Below, in pieces: positions 14,524 to 22,715 of a stretch of 24,401 nucleotides of DNA (its first letter is position 1; each line of letters opens with the position of its first letter). The DNA is taken from positions 1 to 24,401 of the forward strand of contig JAGXII010000070.1 in NCBI GenBank assembly GCA_024635735.1, read 5' to 3'. Below the pieces are notes generated by a model, which saw only the letters and a program-made list of their open reading frames with translations, had not been told where the DNA came from and searched no databases. The translations under genes and the position numbers were made by a program. The stretch comes from Christiangramia sp. (GTDB lineage Bacteria; Bacteroidota; Bacteroidia; Flavobacteriales; Flavobacteriaceae).

Positions 14524-14769
14524 ATGAAACTGAAAATGAAGAGTTCCAGATTAATAATCCTTTTGCTTATCATAGCACTTCTAATACCAGGTATTGCTGA
14601 TGCTCAGTGTGCTATGTGTCGTGCTGTTCTTCAAAGCGAGGCAAACCAGAGTGCGGCAAAAGGCATAAACGATGGGATTCTATATCTAATGGTTTTTCCT
14701 TACCTGCTTGTAGGAGGAGTGGGGTATTTTGTGTACAGATCCAGACGTAAAAAGAAGAACGAGGCCTAA
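14524..14769 (+). CDS. Small exported membrane protein with CAMC motif
   Basis: 81 residues from ATG 14524. A signal peptide of about 25 residues (LIILLLIIALLIPGIADA) is followed at once by QCAMCRAVLQSE, a CxxC motif at the predicted mature N-terminus. A polar stretch (EANQSAAKGIN) comes next, then one membrane helix (about 50-70) and a basic tail (RSRRKKKNEA). The CxxC would therefore lie outside the inner membrane. I do not recognise a named family. It is 37 nt after the DUF420 gene in an oxidase-assembly cluster, so a metal-binding or thiol role in assembly is possible (inference). It might also be a lipoprotein-like peptide, but no lipobox is evident (ADAQC lacks the usual Leu at -3). TTG 14509 and ATG 14536 are alternative starts. 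Confidence 0.75.
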   Translation: MKLKMKSSRLIILLLIIALLIPGIADAQCAMCRAVLQSEANQSAAKGINDGILYLMVFPYLLVGGVGYFVYRSRRKKKNEA

Positions 14770-14892
14770 GTTTATCTTTTTTTAACGTAAAATTTATCTT
14801 CACTTTACTTTTTATTGTAACATTTTATTTTTTTTTCAGTCTTATTAAGTAGGAGGCGTTACTTCCTGTTTAATAACCATCAATCATCAATC

Positions 14893-15594
14893 ATGATTCA
14901 AATATCAAATCTTCACAAGTCCTATAAAATGGGCGCGAATTCTCTCCACGTGTTGAAGGGCATTAATTTTAGTGTCGCCGAAGGAGAGCTTGTTTCTATT
15001 ATGGGTTCTTCGGGTTCGGGAAAATCAACTTTATTGAATATCCTTGGTATGCTGGATGAGGCCGATGAGGGCACTTATATTCTTGATGGAGTCCCTATTA
15101 AAAACCTTAATGAAAAGCAGGCGGCTAAATATCGAAATAAATTTCTGGGTTTTATCTTCCAGTCTTTTAATTTAATAGGATATAAAACAGCTTTAGATAA
15201 TGTAGCTCTTCCCTTATACTATCAGGGTCTTGTGCGTGGGGAACGTATGGACAGAGCTATGAGTTATCTTGAAAAAGTGGGACTGGCAGATTGGGCCGGA
15301 CATTTACCTAATGAACTTTCAGGTGGGCAGAAACAAAGAGTGGCTATTGCCAGAGCCCTTGCCAGTGATCCTAAAGTCCTGTTGGCCGATGAGCCTACTG
15401 GTGCCCTTGATACCAAAACTTCTTATGAGGTAATGGATCTTATCCAGGAGATCAATGACGAAGGCCGGACCATCCTTGTGGTAACCCATGAGCATGATAT
15501 TGCTCAAATGACTAAACGGATCGTAAATCTTAGAGACGGTCTTATCATTGAGGATACTTTAGTTTCACAGGTTAGAGCACTTGAAAATGTTTGA
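14893..15594 (+). CDS. ABC transporter ATP-binding subunit, MacB/LolD type
   Basis: A 233-residue cytoplasmic ATPase that drives the two permeases encoded next. All motifs are intact: Walker A GSSGSGKST (38-46), Q-loop Q90, signature LSGGQKQRVAIARAL (142-156), Walker B VLLADEPTGALD (162-173, with D166 and E167) and switch H199. The LGFIFQSFNLI and GALDTKTS segments are typical of the LolD/MacB/FtsE branch. It is the first gene of a run of seven genes on one strand with gaps of at most 62 nt. Its end overlaps the first permease by 8 nt. The 123-bp upstream gap is T-rich with no convincing promoter. It ends in a short CATCAAT repeat before the ATG. Substrate unknown. Confidence 0.95.
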   Translation: MIQISNLHKSYKMGANSLHVLKGINFSVAEGELVSIMGSSGSGKSTLLNILGMLDEADEGTYILDGVPIKNLNEKQAAKYRNKFLGFIFQSFNLIGYKTALDNVALPLYYQGLVRGERMDRAMSYLEKVGLADWAGHLPNELSGGQKQRVAIARALASDPKVLLADEPTGALDTKTSYEVMDLIQEINDEGRTILVVTHEHDIAQMTKRIVNLRDGLIIEDTLVSQVRALENV

Positions 15595-16831
15595 TTTAGA
15601 TAGATGGGATGAGATTTTTGAAACGATAAGTAAAAATAAGTTACGAACGTTTCTAACCGGACTTTCTGTAGCCTCCGGAATTTTTATTCTGGTAATTCTT
15701 CTTGGAATAGGCGAGGGAATGCGAAATGGTATTTCACGTGAATTTGAGCAGGATGCCGCTAACCTTATTTTTGTTTTTCCCGGCGTCACTTCAAAGGAAT
15801 TTAACGGTTTGAATCCCGGAAGGCGTATTCAGTTAAAAAATGAGGATTATAATCAAATCCTGCTTAGGTACAGAGATAAACTGGATCATGCAGCTTCAGT
15901 ATATCAGGTGTATAATGGAGTGATTAATTATGGGAACGAAACAGGTTCCTATAGGGTTGATGGAACTTTTCCTGCCTATCAGTCACTTGAAAATATGACC
16001 CTAACCTCCGGAAGGTTCATAGATATTAATGATCTAGATAATAACGAAAAGAATGTGGTGCTAGGGCATCGGTTAAAACTTGATCTTTTTAAGGAGGAGG
16101 AAGCCGTTGGTAAAAACATTAAAATAGGGGGCATAAATTTTAAAGTCGTGGGAGTGTATTCAGATCCCGGCGGTGAAAGAGATGAGGCCAGGGTAGTTAT
16201 GCCTATTACAACTGCTCAGAAAGCTTTTGGAGGGAATAATGATATAGCCAGACTATACCTCACACTCAAACCTGAAGAAAGTTTTGATTTGGCCGTGGCT
16301 GCTTCTACTCAATTTTCTGCTGAGATCGATCAGCTTCTTAGATCCAGGCATATAATAGCCCCGGATGATAATAGCGCGTTACATATTAATAACTACCTGG
16401 AAAATGCTAAACGTTTTTACGCTTTAATGGATATGATCCGGCTGTTTTTCTGGGGTGTGGGGATTTGTACCATTATCGCCGGAGTTGTAGGGGTAAGTAA
16501 TATCATGTTGATTATTGTAAAAGAAAGAACGCGTGAGATTGGGATTCGTAAAGCTTTAGGAGCCCAGCCTCTTTCAATAATAGCCATGATACTTCATGAG
16601 TCTATATTCGTAACCGCTATCGCCGGATTTACCGGATTAATTTTAAGCCTGATCCTTCTCGAATTTGTGGGTCCGGCTATTGAAACACAGTATATATATA
16701 ACCCAACAGTGAATTTCACTGTTGCAATCAATACGGTTTTTATTTTAATATTCGCAGGAGCACTGGCAGGATTTTTCCCTGCATGGAGAGCTGCAAGGAT
16801 AAAACCAATTGTTGCATTAAGAGACGAATAA
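15587..16831 (+). CDS. MacB/FtsX-type ABC permease, first
   Basis: 414 residues from ATG 15587. The TTG at 15581 is in frame but family members begin MFDLDRW. A short cytoplasmic start leads into a first helix (about 20-43, TFLTGLSVASGIFILVILLGIG), then a large periplasmic MacB-type domain (about 44-280). The C-terminal FtsX domain has three helices (about 285-310, 335-360 and 375-400). The hallmark GVSNIMLIIVKERTREIGIRKALGA marks its cytoplasmic coupling loop. MacB-type permeases act in the periplasm as mechanical pumps feeding TolC. There is no fused ATPase, as that is the separate gene upstream. The second permease starts 1 nt after its stop. The two permeases differ enough to suggest a heterodimer. 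Confidence 0.93.
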   Translation: MFDLDRWDEIFETISKNKLRTFLTGLSVASGIFILVILLGIGEGMRNGISREFEQDAANLIFVFPGVTSKEFNGLNPGRRIQLKNEDYNQILLRYRDKLDHAASVYQVYNGVINYGNETGSYRVDGTFPAYQSLENMTLTSGRFIDINDLDNNEKNVVLGHRLKLDLFKEEEAVGKNIKIGGINFKVVGVYSDPGGERDEARVVMPITTAQKAFGGNNDIARLYLTLKPEESFDLAVAASTQFSAEIDQLLRSRHIIAPDDNSALHINNYLENAKRFYALMDMIRLFFWGVGICTIIAGVVGVSNIMLIIVKERTREIGIRKALGAQPLSIIAMILHESIFVTAIAGFTGLILSLILLEFVGPAIETQYIYNPTVNFTVAINTVFILIFAGALAGFFPAWRAARIKPIVALRDE

Positions 16832-16832
16832 T

Positions 16833-18095
16833 ATGTTTAGCCGGGATCGTTGGAACGAAATTTTGGAAGCCTTAACCGCAAATTGGTTCAGGACCGTGCT
16901 TACCGCATTTGGAGTTTTATGGGGAATATTTATCCTTGTAATCCTACTGGCAGCCGGTAAAGGACTGGAAAATGGTGTTAAGCAGGGTTTTGGAGGCATA
17001 GCAACAAACTCCATGTTTATGTGGACGCAGGTTGCTTCTAAACCATATAAAGGTATGCCTAAAGGTCGTAGATACACTTTTGAAATAGAAGATGTGGCTG
17101 CAATCAAGCAGAATGTAAATGGAATAAGGATTGTATCACCTCGCAATCAACTGGGAGGCTTTGGAGGAGCCAATAATGTTGTAAGAGGTTTAAATACAGG
17201 AGCTTTTAATGTCTACGGGGATTATCCTGAAATAATTGAACAGGAACCCATGGATATGACCCTGGGTAGATTTATCAATTATTCAGATATCAACCAGAAA
17301 CGCAAGGTAGCCATCATAGGAGAAGGAGTTAGGTCGGCTCTTTATGAAAAAGGAGAAGAAGTGCTTGGATCGTATATCAAGATCAATGGAGTGAATTTTA
17401 TGGTGATAGGTACTTACAGGAAAAAAGGGAATAATGGAGATCCGGAAGAAATGCAGAAGCAAATCTATGTTCCGTTTACTTCTTTTTCTCAGGCCTTTAA
17501 TAAGGGAAATACCGTGGGTTGGATGGCAATTACCGCAAAAGACGGATTTACTATTACCAATTTGAAAAAAGATATTATTGATGTGATTAAGAAACGGCAT
17601 AGTATACATCCTGAAGATGATCGTGCCGTAGGGAATTTTGACCTTTATGAGGAATACAGTAAGGTTAATGGACTCTTTGTTGCCTTAAAAGCGGTTGCTT
17701 ATTTCGTGGGGGTACTCGTCCTACTTTCGGGAATCATAGGGATAAGTAATATTATGCTCATCGTGGTTAAAGAGCGAACCAATGAAATAGGAGTCCGCAG
17801 AGCTTTGGGAGCTACTCCATGGTCCATAAGAGGGCAGATTTTAATGGAATCTATTTTTCTTACCATTATCTCCGGGATGGCGGGCATCATACTTGCCACA
17901 GGGGTGATCTGGCTGGTGAATTTTCAGTTGGGCCAAATGGATACTTCAGAAATGATGTTTCTCAATCCCTCAGTAAATCTGGGAGTCGTATTAGTGGCAT
18001 TAACAATTTTAATAATTTCCGGTTTACTGGCCGGATTAATACCAGCGCAATATGCAATTAAGGTAAAACCTGTAGATGCACTGCGCACCGAATAA
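16833..18095 (+). CDS. MacB/FtsX-type ABC permease, second
   Basis: 420 residues with the same plan as the previous gene: MFSRDRWNEI start, first helix at about 20-43, periplasmic domain to about 285, then three helices. The coupling motif is GISNIMLIVVKERTNEIGVRRALGA. Its periplasmic domain differs clearly from its partner, with a Gly/Asn-rich stretch near LGGFGGANNVVRG. This supports a hetero-dimeric transporter rather than two redundant copies. The start is ATG 16833, one base after the preceding TAA. The membrane fusion protein follows after 30 nt. LolC/LolE is an alternative by architecture, but the TolC and MFP neighbours favour export. Confidence 0.93.
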   Translation: MFSRDRWNEILEALTANWFRTVLTAFGVLWGIFILVILLAAGKGLENGVKQGFGGIATNSMFMWTQVASKPYKGMPKGRRYTFEIEDVAAIKQNVNGIRIVSPRNQLGGFGGANNVVRGLNTGAFNVYGDYPEIIEQEPMDMTLGRFINYSDINQKRKVAIIGEGVRSALYEKGEEVLGSYIKINGVNFMVIGTYRKKGNNGDPEEMQKQIYVPFTSFSQAFNKGNTVGWMAITAKDGFTITNLKKDIIDVIKKRHSIHPEDDRAVGNFDLYEEYSKVNGLFVALKAVAYFVGVLVLLSGIIGISNIMLIVVKERTNEIGVRRALGATPWSIRGQILMESIFLTIISGMAGIILATGVIWLVNFQLGQMDTSEMMFLNPSVNLGVVLVALTILIISGLLAGLIPAQYAIKVKPVDALRTE

Positions 18096-18125
18096 AAATT
18101 AGAACAAAGTAAATACAATCAAAAA

Positions 18126-19244
18126 ATGAAAAAATTTGTAACCATTGCAATTCTGGTAATTATTGCTTTAACCTTTGTTGGAGCATTGTATTACCTGTAT
18201 CAGAAAAACCAGGAAGATCCTGTAGTTTATGAGACAGAACAGCCTTCTGAACAAACTATTATTAAGAAAACCGTTGCAACCGGAAAAATAGTTCCGAAAG
18301 AAGAAGTTTTAATAAAACCGAATATCTCAGGAATCATTGATGAGATTTATATAGAAGCAGGAGACCGTATCAAGGCGGGAGATCTAATTGCCAAGATTAG
18401 GGTGATCCCAAATGTTTCATCACTTCAAAGTGCCAAAGATGCTGTTGCTACTGCAAAGATTAACCTTGATAATGAAAAGAAAAGTTTCGAAAGGCAAAAA
18501 TCGCTTTATGACAAAGGAGTAATCTCTGCGAATGATTATGATAACGTGCAGGCTTCCTATAAAAGGGCCGAGCAGAATTATCGTTCAGCCGAACAGAATT
18601 ATGAAATCGTAAAAACCGGAACTACCAGTGGTATTGGTAGTGCGGCAAATACTCTTATTCGTTCAACTGTTGAAGGTATGGTGCTGGACGTTCCTGTAAA
18701 AACAGGAAACCAGGTGATTGAAAGTAATAATTTCAATGATGGGACCACCATTGCAACCCTTGCCGATGTGAATGAAATGATCTTTGAAGGAAAGGTAGAC
18801 GAGAGCGAAGTTGGTAAAATAAAAGAAGATCTGCCGCTGGAAGTTACCGTTGGTGCTATAGAAAATAAATCATTTAACGCTGTGCTTGATTATATCGCTC
18901 CAAAAGGAGTGGAAGAGAATGGAGCAATTCAGTTTGAAATAAAGGGAAGACTGGATAAAGCCGATACTACTTTCATACGTGCCGGATTAAGTGCAAATGC
19001 TTCCATTATTCTTGCAAAGGCTGAAAATGTAATGGCTATAAAGGAAGCGCTTGTTCAATTTGACAAAGATACTCAGGAGCCTTATGTGGAAGTTATGACA
19101 GGAGACCAGGAATTTGAAAGACGGGATATCAAACTTGGCGTAAGCGACGGAATTAATGTAGAGGTGATTAATGGTGTCCAGAAAGGAGATAAAATCAAAG
19201 TCTGGAACCAGCTAAAACCGGCTATGGCCATGAATCAAAACTAG
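18126..19244 (+). CDS. Membrane fusion protein (HlyD/MacA family), first
   Basis: A 372-residue periplasmic adaptor anchored by one N-terminal helix (about 4-25). It links the permeases to the outer-membrane channel. Domain order: a half lipoyl motif (IKPNISGIIDEIYIEAGDRIKAGDLIAKI, about 60-90), an alpha-helical hairpin (about 97-162, ending in an AEQNYRSAEQNYE repeat), the second lipoyl half (RSTVEGMVLDVPVKTGNQV), then beta-barrel and membrane-proximal domains. It has no lipobox. It lies 30 nt after permease 2 and 62 nt before the TolC gene. A second MFP follows TolC, so this operon encodes two adaptors of different length. Confidence 0.93.
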   Translation: MKKFVTIAILVIIALTFVGALYYLYQKNQEDPVVYETEQPSEQTIIKKTVATGKIVPKEEVLIKPNISGIIDEIYIEAGDRIKAGDLIAKIRVIPNVSSLQSAKDAVATAKINLDNEKKSFERQKSLYDKGVISANDYDNVQASYKRAEQNYRSAEQNYEIVKTGTTSGIGSAANTLIRSTVEGMVLDVPVKTGNQVIESNNFNDGTTIATLADVNEMIFEGKVDESEVGKIKEDLPLEVTVGAIENKSFNAVLDYIAPKGVEENGAIQFEIKGRLDKADTTFIRAGLSANASIILAKAENVMAIKEALVQFDKDTQEPYVEVMTGDQEFERRDIKLGVSDGINVEVINGVQKGDKIKVWNQLKPAMAMNQN

Positions 19245-19306
19245 AATATTAATTTCTGTTGTAACATACTAGCAATTTAACAGACATATCTTACAGAATT
19301 ACCATT

Positions 19307-20743
19307 ATGAAGAATTTCACTTTACTAGGACTCCTATTGCTTTTTAGCAGCGTGCTATTTGCTCAGGAGAAGAAATGGACTTTAGAAGAGTGTGTAAACT
19401 ATGCACTCGAAAATAATATTTCGGTTCAACGAGCCGAACTCGATATAGAACTCTCAGACCTTGAAAAAAGAGATGCTGTCGGGAATTTCATCCCGAATAT
19501 CAACGGTCAGGCTACTAATGCCTGGAATACGGGTCTTACACAAAACGTAACTACCGGGATCTTGCAGAACCAAACAGTTAGAAACTTTTCGGCAGGGGTA
19601 ACCGCAAGTCTTACCTTGTTCGACGGGCTGCGAAATTTCAACCAGCTTCAAAGAGCCAGGATTTCTCAGCTTGCCAGCGAATATGCGTTGGATAAAATGA
19701 AAGATGATATTGCCTTATTTGTGGCAGATGCTTATTTGCAGGTATTATTCAATAAACAGAATCTGGAAGTTTTAAAAGCACAGAACCAGATTACCAAGGA
19801 GCAGCTAGATAGAACCAACGATCTTGTGGATGCCGGTGTATTACCTCAGGGAGATTTATTTGAGATCCGTGCAACAGATGCCGATGAGCAGCAACGAATG
19901 ATCATTGCTCAAAACCAGATTAAAATATCATTGATTAGTCTTGCTCAAACATTAGCAATTAAGGATTATGAGAATTTTGATATTGTGGAAAGAGATTATG
20001 ATATCTTTGGAACAGAGATTCTGGAAAACTCGGTATATGATATTATAGAACGCGCTAAGGAAGAACGTTCAGAAATTAAGATCGCTCAGTCGAATAAAGA
20101 TCTGGCAGAAAAGGATGTGCAACTTGCAAAAGGTGCATTCCAGCCAACTCTTGGAGCTTTCTTCAATTACAATACCCGGGAATCAGGCCAGGGAAGAATT
20201 ATTGGAGCCGAACTGGATCCAAATGATCCTACCCGCCAGATTGGAGTAGTGGAGGAAACCAGCCAAATAGTGGTTGCGCCAAATACAATTCCTACCTTAG
20301 GCGCACCGCAACCATTCTTTGATCAGTTATCATTTAATGATGGTATGAGTTATGGATTTCAGTTAAATATTCCAATTCTTAATGGATTTGCAACCAGAAA
20401 TCAAGTAAGAAGGAATGAAGTTGCTGTAAAAAGAGCGCAATATAACCTGGAGCAGGCAGCACTTGATCTGGAAGCTAATGTTTACCAGGCCTATACCGAT
20501 GCTAAAGGGGCATTTGAAGCGTATGAATCGGCTATTGTTGCTGAGGAAGCTCAGGCAAAAGCTTTTGATTACGCCAGCGAACGTTATGATGTTGGATTAA
20601 CCAATGCTTTTGATTTTAGCCAGGCTAAAATTCGTTACGAAAATTCTCAAAGAGAAGTATTGAGAGCTAAATACGACTATATATTCAAATTAAAAGTAGT
20701 TGAGCTATATTTTGGAATTCCGGTGAGGGAATTAAAATTTTAA
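19307..20743 (+). CDS. TolC-family outer-membrane efflux channel
   Basis: 478 residues: signal peptide (1-19, LLLLFSSVLFA then QEKKW), then WTLEECVNYALENNISVQ, the usual opening of the OEP family. Two structural repeats follow, each with long helices and barrel strands (LTLFDGLRNFNQLQRARISQL in the first half, LNIPILNGFATRNQVRRNEVAVKRA in the second), and the protein ends FKLKVVELYFGIPV. The two halves are separated by a longer Asn/Thr/Gly-rich loop (about 285-345). It is the only channel in the operon and presumably docks one or both adaptors. The next gene starts 3 nt after its stop. Confidence 0.95.
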   Translation: MKNFTLLGLLLLFSSVLFAQEKKWTLEECVNYALENNISVQRAELDIELSDLEKRDAVGNFIPNINGQATNAWNTGLTQNVTTGILQNQTVRNFSAGVTASLTLFDGLRNFNQLQRARISQLASEYALDKMKDDIALFVADAYLQVLFNKQNLEVLKAQNQITKEQLDRTNDLVDAGVLPQGDLFEIRATDADEQQRMIIAQNQIKISLISLAQTLAIKDYENFDIVERDYDIFGTEILENSVYDIIERAKEERSEIKIAQSNKDLAEKDVQLAKGAFQPTLGAFFNYNTRESGQGRIIGAELDPNDPTRQIGVVEETSQIVVAPNTIPTLGAPQPFFDQLSFNDGMSYGFQLNIPILNGFATRNQVRRNEVAVKRAQYNLEQAALDLEANVYQAYTDAKGAFEAYESAIVAEEAQAKAFDYASERYDVGLTNAFDFSQAKIRYENSQREVLRAKYDYIFKLKVVELYFGIPVRELKF

Positions 20744-20746
20744 ATA

Positions 20747-22030
20747 ATGAAAAAAAAGACACTTTTTATCATCCTGGGCGTAGTAATCGCTCTTATTATT
20801 CTATTGGTAATAGGCAAAAAAGCCGGATGGTTCGGGAACTCTGCAGATGTTAAAAAAGTAGAGATCACAAAAATAGAACCTATCAATATTACCGAAACGG
20901 TTTCTGCAACAGGAAAAATTCAGCCTGAAGTGGAGGTGAAACTTTCTTCTGAAGTATCTGGAGAAATCATCGAGCTTCCAATTGTAGAGGGACAGGCAGT
21001 TGAAAAAGGTGATCTTTTAGTTCGGATTAATCCTGATATCTATCAGTCTAATCTGGAAAGAGTAAGAGCGGGATATCAAAACTCACGCGCCAATTATTCG
21101 CAAACGATTGCAAATTTAAAGCAGGCAGAAGCTGATTATAACCGGAATAAAACTCTATTTGAAAAAGGAGTAATCTCTAAAGCGGAGTGGGACCAGATAG
21201 TTTCAAATTATGAGGTGGCGCAGGCCAATAAAGAATCGGCTTACTATAGCATGCAGAGTTCTGCAGCATCGGTAACCGAAGCTCAGGATAACCTGGGTCG
21301 TACAAATATTTATGCTCCTATGAGCGGGACTATTTCCAAGCTTGATGCCGAGTTAGGGGAAAGAGTCGTTGGAACTCAACAAATGGCAGGAACAGAAATT
21401 CTTCGTGTTGCCAATCTTGATAATATGGAGGTTGAGGTAGATGTAAATGAGAATGATATCGTTAAAGTTTCAGTTGGAGACTCTACCATTGTTGAAGTTG
21501 ACGCCTATTTAGGAAAAGAATTTAAAGGAATTGTAACCGAAATATCGAATACCGCCGATAATGAATTAACAACAGATCAAGTCACCAATTTTAAAGTTAA
21601 GGTTCGAATTATGAAAGAATCTTATAACGATCTGTTAGAAGGAAAATCTGAAAATTATTCACCTTTTCGTCCGGGGATGACTGCAACAGTGGATATTATA
21701 ACCAATAAAAAACAACAGGTTCTTGGAGTTCCAATTAGTGCAGTGGTCATAAAAACCGATACTACTACAGGTAAAAAGTCACTTATAAGTGAGCCCGAAA
21801 AAGAGAGCGATGAAAAATTTGAATGTGTTTTTGTAAAAGACGGAAATAAAGCTAAACTTCGCGTCGTGAAAACAGGAATCCAGGACGATTCAAATATTGA
21901 AATCATGACAGGGCTTCAGGAAGGTGATGAAGTGGTTACAGGACCTTATACTACCGTAACCAAAAACCTGAAAAATGAAGATGAAATAGAGATTCAGAAG
22001 AAGGAAGATAAAGAGGACGAATCAGAATAA
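20747..22030 (+). CDS. Membrane fusion protein (HlyD/MacA family), second
   Basis: A 427-residue adaptor with an N-terminal membrane anchor (about 4-23). It has a lipoyl half (KLSSEVSGEIIELPIVEGQAVEKGDLLVRI), a helical hairpin (about 95-180), the second lipoyl half (IYAPMSGTISKLDAELGERV), beta-barrel and membrane-proximal domains. A strongly acidic tail (about 405-427, many Glu/Asp/Lys) ends the protein and is absent from the first MFP. Its central part also carries insertions relative to that copy. It starts 3 nt after the TolC stop and precedes tsaB by 12 nt. The two MFPs are homologous but clearly diverged, so they may form mixed assemblies or serve different permeases (inference). Confidence 0.93.
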   Translation: MKKKTLFIILGVVIALIILLVIGKKAGWFGNSADVKKVEITKIEPINITETVSATGKIQPEVEVKLSSEVSGEIIELPIVEGQAVEKGDLLVRINPDIYQSNLERVRAGYQNSRANYSQTIANLKQAEADYNRNKTLFEKGVISKAEWDQIVSNYEVAQANKESAYYSMQSSAASVTEAQDNLGRTNIYAPMSGTISKLDAELGERVVGTQQMAGTEILRVANLDNMEVEVDVNENDIVKVSVGDSTIVEVDAYLGKEFKGIVTEISNTADNELTTDQVTNFKVKVRIMKESYNDLLEGKSENYSPFRPGMTATVDIITNKKQQVLGVPISAVVIKTDTTTGKKSLISEPEKESDEKFECVFVKDGNKAKLRVVKTGIQDDSNIEIMTGLQEGDEVVTGPYTTVTKNLKNEDEIEIQKKEDKEDESE

Positions 22031-22042
22031 ACAAATTGCATT

Positions 22043-22702
22043 TTGGCCATTATTTTATGTCTTGAAACTGCTACTACTAATTGTTCAGTAGGAATAGCGA
22101 AAAACGGTGAGTTAATTTCCCTTAAGGAGGATAACAGTAAGCAATATTCGCATGCGGAGAAGCTTCATGTTTTTATTGACGAGATCTTAAAAGAAAATAA
22201 TCTTATAATCGGGGATCTGGATGCTGTTGCTATTAGCAAAGGCCCGGGATCTTACACCGGTTTAAGAATTGGAGTCTCTGCCGCCAAAGGCCTTTGTTTT
22301 TCTTTAAATATCCCCCTTATATCCATTCCAACACTGGACCTGCTGGCTTCAAAACTGGAGGGCGAGCGGGGTGTTTTTATACCAATGCTCGATGCCCGAA
22401 GAATGGAAGTCTACTCGGCAGTATTCGATTCAAATTTAAATCAGATAAGAGAAACCCGTGCCGATATTTTGGAGGAAGACTCATTCCGGCAATATCTCGA
22501 TTCCGGGGAAGTACATCTTATTGGAAATGGGGTAAAGAAGTTTGAAGATATATGCAATCATAAAAATGCCCTTTTTCACACGCAGATATTTCCTTCTGCG
22601 GCAGAAATGGCAAAGATTGCTGAGTTGAAATATCAAAAAAGCGACACCGAAGATGTCGCTTACTTTGAACCTTATTATTTAAAAGACTTTATAGCCGGTT
22701 AG
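22043..22702 (+). CDS. tsaB: tRNA t6A biosynthesis protein TsaB
   Basis: A 219-residue protein of the ASKHA fold. It partners TsaD and TsaE in adding threonylcarbamoyl to A37 of ANN-decoding tRNAs in the cytoplasm. It has the N-terminal LCLETATTNCSVGIAKNGE strand and the family motif SKGPGSYTGLRIGVSAAKGL (65-84). The start is TTG 22043: family members begin with these residues and no ATG occurs in frame before residue 114. It is 12 nt after the efflux MFP gene, so it probably rides on that operon. This is unusual company for an essential tRNA-modification gene. Its last 4 nt overlap the end of the convergent mscS gene. A hairpin inside its 3' coding region serves as the terminator of mscS. 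Confidence 0.95.
   Translation: MAIILCLETATTNCSVGIAKNGELISLKEDNSKQYSHAEKLHVFIDEILKENNLIIGDLDAVAISKGPGSYTGLRIGVSAAKGLCFSLNIPLISIPTLDLLASKLEGERGVFIPMLDARRMEVYSAVFDSNLNQIRETRADILEEDSFRQYLDSGEVHLIGNGVKKFEDICNHKNALFHTQIFPSAAEMAKIAELKYQKSDTEDVAYFEPYYLKDFIAG
22635..22661 (-). terminator. Intrinsic terminator of mscS, inside the tsaB coding region
   Basis: Read on the minus strand, AAGCGACA (22661-22654) pairs perfectly with TGTCGCTT (22646-22639) across a 7-nt loop that contains CTTCGG. Six T follow (22640-22635). It begins 38 nt after the mscS stop. On the plus strand the same bases encode the KSDTEDVAY region of TsaB, and no T run follows there, so termination is directional. Confidence 0.8.
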
Positions 22703-22715
22703 TCTTGGTTTTTTT
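22683..22715 (+). terminator. Weak candidate terminator of tsaB overlapping mscS
   Basis: AAGACT (22683-22688) can pair with AGTCTT (22701-22706) across a 12-nt loop spanning the tsaB stop, followed by GG and seven T (22709-22715). The stem is only six AU-rich pairs, so strength is doubtful. It is the only terminator-like structure at the end of the efflux-tsaB transcript. Confidence 0.3.

Noticed and set aside
12557..14769. The maturation block as a possible novel defence or secretion system.
   Set aside because: SCO, DUF420 and the neighbouring cox genes explain it as oxidase assembly. Only the cysteine-free SCO and the CAMC peptide remain unexplained.
14851..14856. AGGAGG, a perfect Shine-Dalgarno-like hexamer.
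   Set aside because: It is 36 nt before the nearest start (14893) with no start codon at the right distance, and this lineage rarely uses such sites. A short AAGTA/TACTT pairing around it is too weak to call a regulatory hairpin.
19259..19294. TTG...TATCTTAC upstream of tolC as an internal promoter.
   Set aside because: The spacer is 25 nt and the -7 box lacks the TTTG end, so the match is poor.
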